Source: an uncultured Pseudomonadota bacterium
GTDB taxonomy: Bacteria; Pseudomonadota; Gammaproteobacteria; Steroidobacterales; Steroidobacteraceae
Length of the DNA: 64,000 nucleotides
Direction of reading: 5' to 3'
NCBI GenBank assembly: GCA_946479515.1
Contig: CAMLGF010000013.1
Location: 1-64,000, forward strand
In this document: positions 60,764-64,000 of the stretch, in pieces
Layout of the letters: each line of letters begins with the position of its first letter
How positions within the stretch are numbered: the stretch's first letter is position 1
Position numbers and translations under genes: made by a program
The notes under the pieces: generated by a model
What the model saw: the letters and a program-made list of their open reading frames with translations, nothing else
The model's database searches: none
What the model was told of the DNA's origin: nothing

Positions 60764-62166
60764 GTCGACTCGTTGCGGTAAGCAATCGCATCTCCATTCC
60801 CAAGCGCGGCACCGCGCCCGGCGGTCTCGCCGTCGGATTGCTGGCGGCCATGCAGGCGCGGCGCGGCCTGTGGTTCGGCTGGGACGGCGACATCGCCGAA
60901 AACGCGGCCGGCGAGCCGGGCATGGTGCGCAAGGACGGCATCACATATGCCTCCATCGACTTCGACAAGGCCGAATACCAGGATTTCTACCTCGGCTTCT
61001 GCAATGGCACCCTGTGGCCGCTGTTCCATTATTTCGTCGACGGTTTTCGCTACAACGACGCGCAGTACGAGTCCTACCAGCAGATGAATTCGCGCTATGC
61101 GCGCCAGCTCGCGCCGCTGCTGGAAGACGACGACCTGATCTGGGTGCACGACTATCATCTGTTCCCGCTGGCGCAGAAGCTGCGCGAGCTCGGTGCGTCG
61201 CAGCCCATTGGCCTTTTCCTGCACATTCCTTTCCCGAACATCGAAGTGCTGCGCGTGCTGCCGGTGTATGGCGAGCTGCTGCAGGCCATGCTTGCCTATG
61301 ACGTGCTCGGATTTCAGACCGAAACCGACGTGCAGGCATTCCGCTCGGCGGTGGCCTATGTCTGGGGCGAACAGGCCCTGTGCAGTGAACATACGGTTAC
61401 CCTGGGCGGCCGCCGGGTACGCACCGGTGTCTATCCCATCGGCGTGGACGTCGATGCCATCCAGCGCGAGGCCGTGGAATCGCAGGCCAGCGATGCCTGC
61501 AAGCGCATGGTCGCCGGGCTGCTCGGCCGCAAGCTCATGATCGGCGTCGATCGGCTCGACTACAGCAAGGGCCTGGTGGAGCGCTTCAAGGCGTACGAGA
61601 AATTCCTCGAGACGCATCCCGAGAACCAGAACCGCGTGTCCTTCCTGCAGATCGCGCCGCTGTCGCGCACCGACGTGCGCGCCTACTCGGAGATCCGCCG
61701 CGATCTCGAGCAGACGACGGGCCGCACCAATGGGCGTTTCGCCGATACCGACTGGACGCCCATCCGCTATCTGAATCGCAACTTTCCCCACGACGTGCTC
61801 ATGGGCTTCATGCGCTCGGCCCAGGTGGGCATCGTCACGCCGGTGCGCGATGGCATGAATCTGGTCGCCAAGGAATTCGTCGCCGCGCAGGATTCCTCGG
61901 ACCCGGGCGTGCTGATCCTGTCGACGCTGGCCGGCGCGGCGCGCGAGCTCACCGGCGCGATCATGGTGAATCCCTACGACGCGCGCGGCATGGCGCACGG
62001 CATCCAGCAGGCGTTCAACATGCCGCTCGCCGAGCGGCGCGAGCGGCACCTCGCCATGGTCGACGTGCTGCGCAGGAATTCCATCACCTCCTGGCACTCG
62101 AGCTTCGTCGAGACGCTCGAATCGGTGACCGAACCCGCGCGGGATTTCAAACTGCGTTTTGGGTGA
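60760..62166 (+). CDS. otsA: alpha,alpha-trehalose-phosphate synthase
   Basis: OtsA makes trehalose-6-phosphate from UDP-glucose and glucose-6-phosphate. The 468-residue GT20 enzyme shows SNRISIPKRGTAPGGLAVGL near its start (binding loop), YHLFPLAQKLRE, IGLFLHIPFPNIEVLRVLP, VDRLDYSKGLVERFKAYEKF, and NLVAKEFVAAQ, all conserved. It overlaps the GH15 gene by four bases (ATGA). The otsB-GH15-otsA order with co-translation indicates a dedicated stress operon. Confidence 0.97.
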   Translation: MSRLVAVSNRISIPKRGTAPGGLAVGLLAAMQARRGLWFGWDGDIAENAAGEPGMVRKDGITYASIDFDKAEYQDFYLGFCNGTLWPLFHYFVDGFRYNDAQYESYQQMNSRYARQLAPLLEDDDLIWVHDYHLFPLAQKLRELGASQPIGLFLHIPFPNIEVLRVLPVYGELLQAMLAYDVLGFQTETDVQAFRSAVAYVWGEQALCSEHTVTLGGRRVRTGVYPIGVDVDAIQREAVESQASDACKRMVAGLLGRKLMIGVDRLDYSKGLVERFKAYEKFLETHPENQNRVSFLQIAPLSRTDVRAYSEIRRDLEQTTGRTNGRFADTDWTPIRYLNRNFPHDVLMGFMRSAQVGIVTPVRDGMNLVAKEFVAAQDSSDPGVLILSTLAGAARELTGAIMVNPYDARGMAHGIQQAFNMPLAERRERHLAMVDVLRRNSITSWHSSFVETLESVTEPARDFKLRFG

Positions 62167-62172
62167 CGGCGC

Positions 62173-62186
62173 GCCGCACGTGCGGC
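62173..62186. repeat. perfect 14-base palindrome after otsA
   Basis: GCCGCACGTGCGGC lies seven bases after the otsA stop. There is no T-run, so it is not a classical terminator, but it could act with Rho or as an operator for the next gene. Confidence 0.4.
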
Positions 62187-62273
62187 CTGCTGACGCGCTT
62201 CACCAGGATTCACCGACAGCCGCCGCGGTCGATCCCGGGGTGAACTCCGCGCTGGTGGCAAAGGAGTGAGTTC

Positions 62274-62528
62274 ATGGCATCGAAATACGGCAAGAAGGCG
62301 CAATCGAAGGTGAAACGCGCCATGCACGAGCGCAAGCGGGGCACCTTGCGCAGCGGACGTTCCGGAAAGAAGGTGACCAGCCGCAAGCAGGCGATCGCGA
62401 TCGGGCTCTCCGAGGCGCGCAGCGCCGGTGGCAAGGTGCCGAGCCGCAAGAAGAGCGGATCGGGCCGCAAGAGCGGCAGCTCGAGCCGCAAGAAGAGCTC
62501 GGGCGGCAGATCCCGCAAGAAGAAATAG
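62274..62528 (+). CDS. small basic protein, DUF6496
   Basis: This 84-residue protein is very rich in Lys, Arg, Ser and Gly. Residues 15-50 match the DUF6496 pattern: MHERKRGTLRSGRSGKKV, then SRKQAIAIGLSEAR. The C-terminal third is a histone-H1-like (S/K/R/G) tail. It lacks a membrane segment and probably binds nucleic acid; the function is unknown. It has a strong ribosome site (AAAGGAG). It lies between otsA and the convergent GH144 gene. Confidence 0.85.
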   Translation: MASKYGKKAQSKVKRAMHERKRGTLRSGRSGKKVTSRKQAIAIGLSEARSAGGKVPSRKKSGSGRKSGSSSRKKSSGGRSRKKK

Positions 62529-62535
62529 CGCCGGC

Positions 62536-63990
62536 TCAGGGCTCGGCGGTCTGCAGCCAGCCGCCTTCGAAGCCGGCCCGCTGCAGCCCCCGCACGATGT
62601 ACGGATTGCGCTTCATCACCGTCCAGATGAGCTCGCTGCGGTAATTCTCGATCATCGAGATGATCGGCCCCTGGTCGATGCCCAGGTAGTCCGTGGCCAC
62701 CCAGCCCATGCCGCGCACGCGGCGGCCACGGTGCAGCGGCACGTCGTAGTCGAAGCTCGGGTTGAAGGCATCGACGAAGCCGTACTTGCCGTAGATCTGC
62801 GAGCCGTACTTCTTGTACATCTCGCGCGTGGCCGGGACGACCACCTCGGGCGCGAATGGCAGCGACGCCACCGCCGCCGTGGGCGCGATCGTGCCGTCAT
62901 CGAGAGTCTCGACCAGGCTGACACCACGGGCCGCATAGGCATGAAACTGCCGCGTCTGGCCGAGATAGGGCAGCCGGAAGTACCCGGGGCCGTCGCTGGC
63001 CGTGAATCCCCAGATGTTGGGACCGTAACCCCGCCAGTCGAGCGGATTGCGGATGGCATAGGCGCGCTGCGCGAGCACGGCGCGCCGGCTGTTCTCGAAA
63101 TAGTCGATGCCCTGCGGCCACATGAACTCGTCCTTTATGCCGCGGTAGTCGATCCAGATGGCGCTGTACTGGTGGCCGAACAGCGGGCCGAAGGTGAGAT
63201 GCGTCTGCCCCTCGAGCGTGCCCCAATGACGATAGTAGTTGGACGTAAAGGAAACCCAGGTGCCGGGCGCGGCCGGGTGCGTCGGGCTGCCGAGCGCGAG
63301 CACGTAGACGATCATGCCCTCGTTGTAGCCGCGCCAGTCGTGCACCTCGAACTGCTGCTCCGGGCTCCAGGCCATGCGGATGTCGGGCACGTGCTCGATG
63401 GACCAGGGCCAGTTCACGCGTTCGTAGAGCTCACGCGCCAGCTTGCGGATCTGCTGCTCGCCGGGATCGTCGCCGTCGAAATAGCCGGCCGCGAACAGCG
63501 CGCCCGCCATGAACAGCGCGGTGTCCACGGTAGATAGCTCGGAATTGCCGTAGCGCAGCCCGGACCCGAAATTGAGGAAGTGGTAGAAGAAGCCCTGGTA
63601 GCCCGCCGTGGTCGCGGATTCCGGTCCCTGGGGCAGGCCGTGCAGGAACTGCAGCGTGGTGAGTACGCGCTCGCGCGCCGCAGCGCGCGTCACGTAGCGC
63701 CGTTCCGCGCCGATGCAGTAGGCGTTGAGCGCGAAGCCGATGGCGGCGATGCTCGAGAAGGGCGGCCGCGGCCACCGGTCGGGCACCAGGCCGGTGCCGG
63801 GCTCGGCGGTGTCCCAGAAGAAGTCGAAAGTGCGGCGTTCGATGTCTTCGAACAGCGGGTCCAGCCGGTTCACCACGGGCAGCGGTGGCTGCACCACGAC
63901 CGGATCGATGGGCCTCTGCGCCACCTGGCAGGCGGGCAGCGCCAGCAGGGCGAACAGCGCCGCGGCCAGAACCCGCCTGCGGCGCTTCAT
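62536..63990 (-). CDS. GH144-like beta-glucanase lipoprotein
   Basis: This 484-residue protein has a lipoprotein signal ending in the lipobox LALPAC (Cys at residue 21) and a glycoamylase-type (PF10091) domain as in GH144 endo-beta-1,2-glucanases. Visible segments include RRTFDFFWDTAEPGTGLVPD near residues 52-71, SIAAIGFALNAYCIGAERRY, FGHQYSAIWIDYRG, and WGFTASDGPGYF, and the C-terminal IDQGPIISMIENYRS. It should sit in the outer membrane or periplasm and act on beta-1,2-glucan or a related polymer. The gene begins close to the window edge, with the start ATG at 63990 visible. Confidence 0.88.
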   Translation of the reverse strand: MKRRRRVLAAALFALLALPACQVAQRPIDPVVVQPPLPVVNRLDPLFEDIERRTFDFFWDTAEPGTGLVPDRWPRPPFSSIAAIGFALNAYCIGAERRYVTRAAARERVLTTLQFLHGLPQGPESATTAGYQGFFYHFLNFGSGLRYGNSELSTVDTALFMAGALFAAGYFDGDDPGEQQIRKLARELYERVNWPWSIEHVPDIRMAWSPEQQFEVHDWRGYNEGMIVYVLALGSPTHPAAPGTWVSFTSNYYRHWGTLEGQTHLTFGPLFGHQYSAIWIDYRGIKDEFMWPQGIDYFENSRRAVLAQRAYAIRNPLDWRGYGPNIWGFTASDGPGYFRLPYLGQTRQFHAYAARGVSLVETLDDGTIAPTAAVASLPFAPEVVVPATREMYKKYGSQIYGKYGFVDAFNPSFDYDVPLHRGRRVRGMGWVATDYLGIDQGPIISMIENYRSELIWTVMKRNPYIVRGLQRAGFEGGWLQTAEP

Positions 63991-64000
63991 GCGGCCACCG

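Overview
The window is 64 kb of dense, GC-rich bacterial chromosome with almost no intergenic DNA. The gene order is that of a high-GC gammaproteobacterium: mutL-miaA-hfq-hflX-hflK-hflC-purA, valS-holC-pepA divergent from lptF-lptG, pcnB-folK-panB-panC, and purM-purN. An endonuclease-type MutL and PilT-type pilus ATPases are also present. The composition and mixture of genes suggest the Xanthomonadales/Nevskiales/Steroidobacterales area. This is inferred from content; no rRNA is present to confirm it. I see no prophage, integron, CRISPR array or complete insertion sequence.

Layout. 1-5.1 kb (minus strand): two PilT-like retraction ATPases and a soluble HEAT-repeat Ser/Thr kinase, probably a pilus or motility control unit. 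5.3-12.7 kb: the Mrp/ApbC Fe-S carrier, dcd, purM-purN-DUF3108 (minus), DUF2066, a CDP-alcohol phosphatidyltransferase, hda, a WrbA-like flavoprotein and acylphosphatase. 12.7-18.8 kb: a lytic transglycosylase and proS (minus), then pssA, family-4 uracil-DNA glycosylase, rimI and prfC (plus). 18.9-24 kb: a UMF1-type MFS transporter, then a TgpA transglutaminase/DUF58/MoxR unit (minus). 24-31.2 kb: valS, holC, pepA (minus) against lptF, lptG (plus). 31.2-40.6 kb (minus): an ABC exporter module resembling GldA-GldF-GldG plus a DUF4340 protein, an unrecognised 285-residue protein, a glycosyltransferase with its flippase, and a GDT1/UPF0016 manganese exporter under a yybP-ykoY riboswitch. 41-46.8 kb: tRNA-Glu(CUC), pcnB, folK, a deoxynucleoside kinase, panB, panC and queG. 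46.8-58 kb: nnrDE, tsaE, amiC, mutL, miaA, hfq, hflX, hflK, hflC, purA. 58.1-64 kb: a trehalose unit otsB-GH15-otsA, a small basic DUF6496 protein and a GH144-like lipoprotein.

Many adjacent genes overlap by 1-4 bases (ATGA or GTGA), indicating translational coupling. Most genes are housekeeping: purines, pantothenate, folate, mismatch repair, tRNA modification, lipid and LPS transport.

The unusual signals are: a palindromic repeat family present twice, one copy of which supplies the end of prfC and the start of the next gene; the riboswitch; the HEAT-kinase beside the PilT pair; an acidic insertion in PcnB; a recurring CTATCTA heptamer; and -10-like hexamers placed so that some messages would be leaderless.
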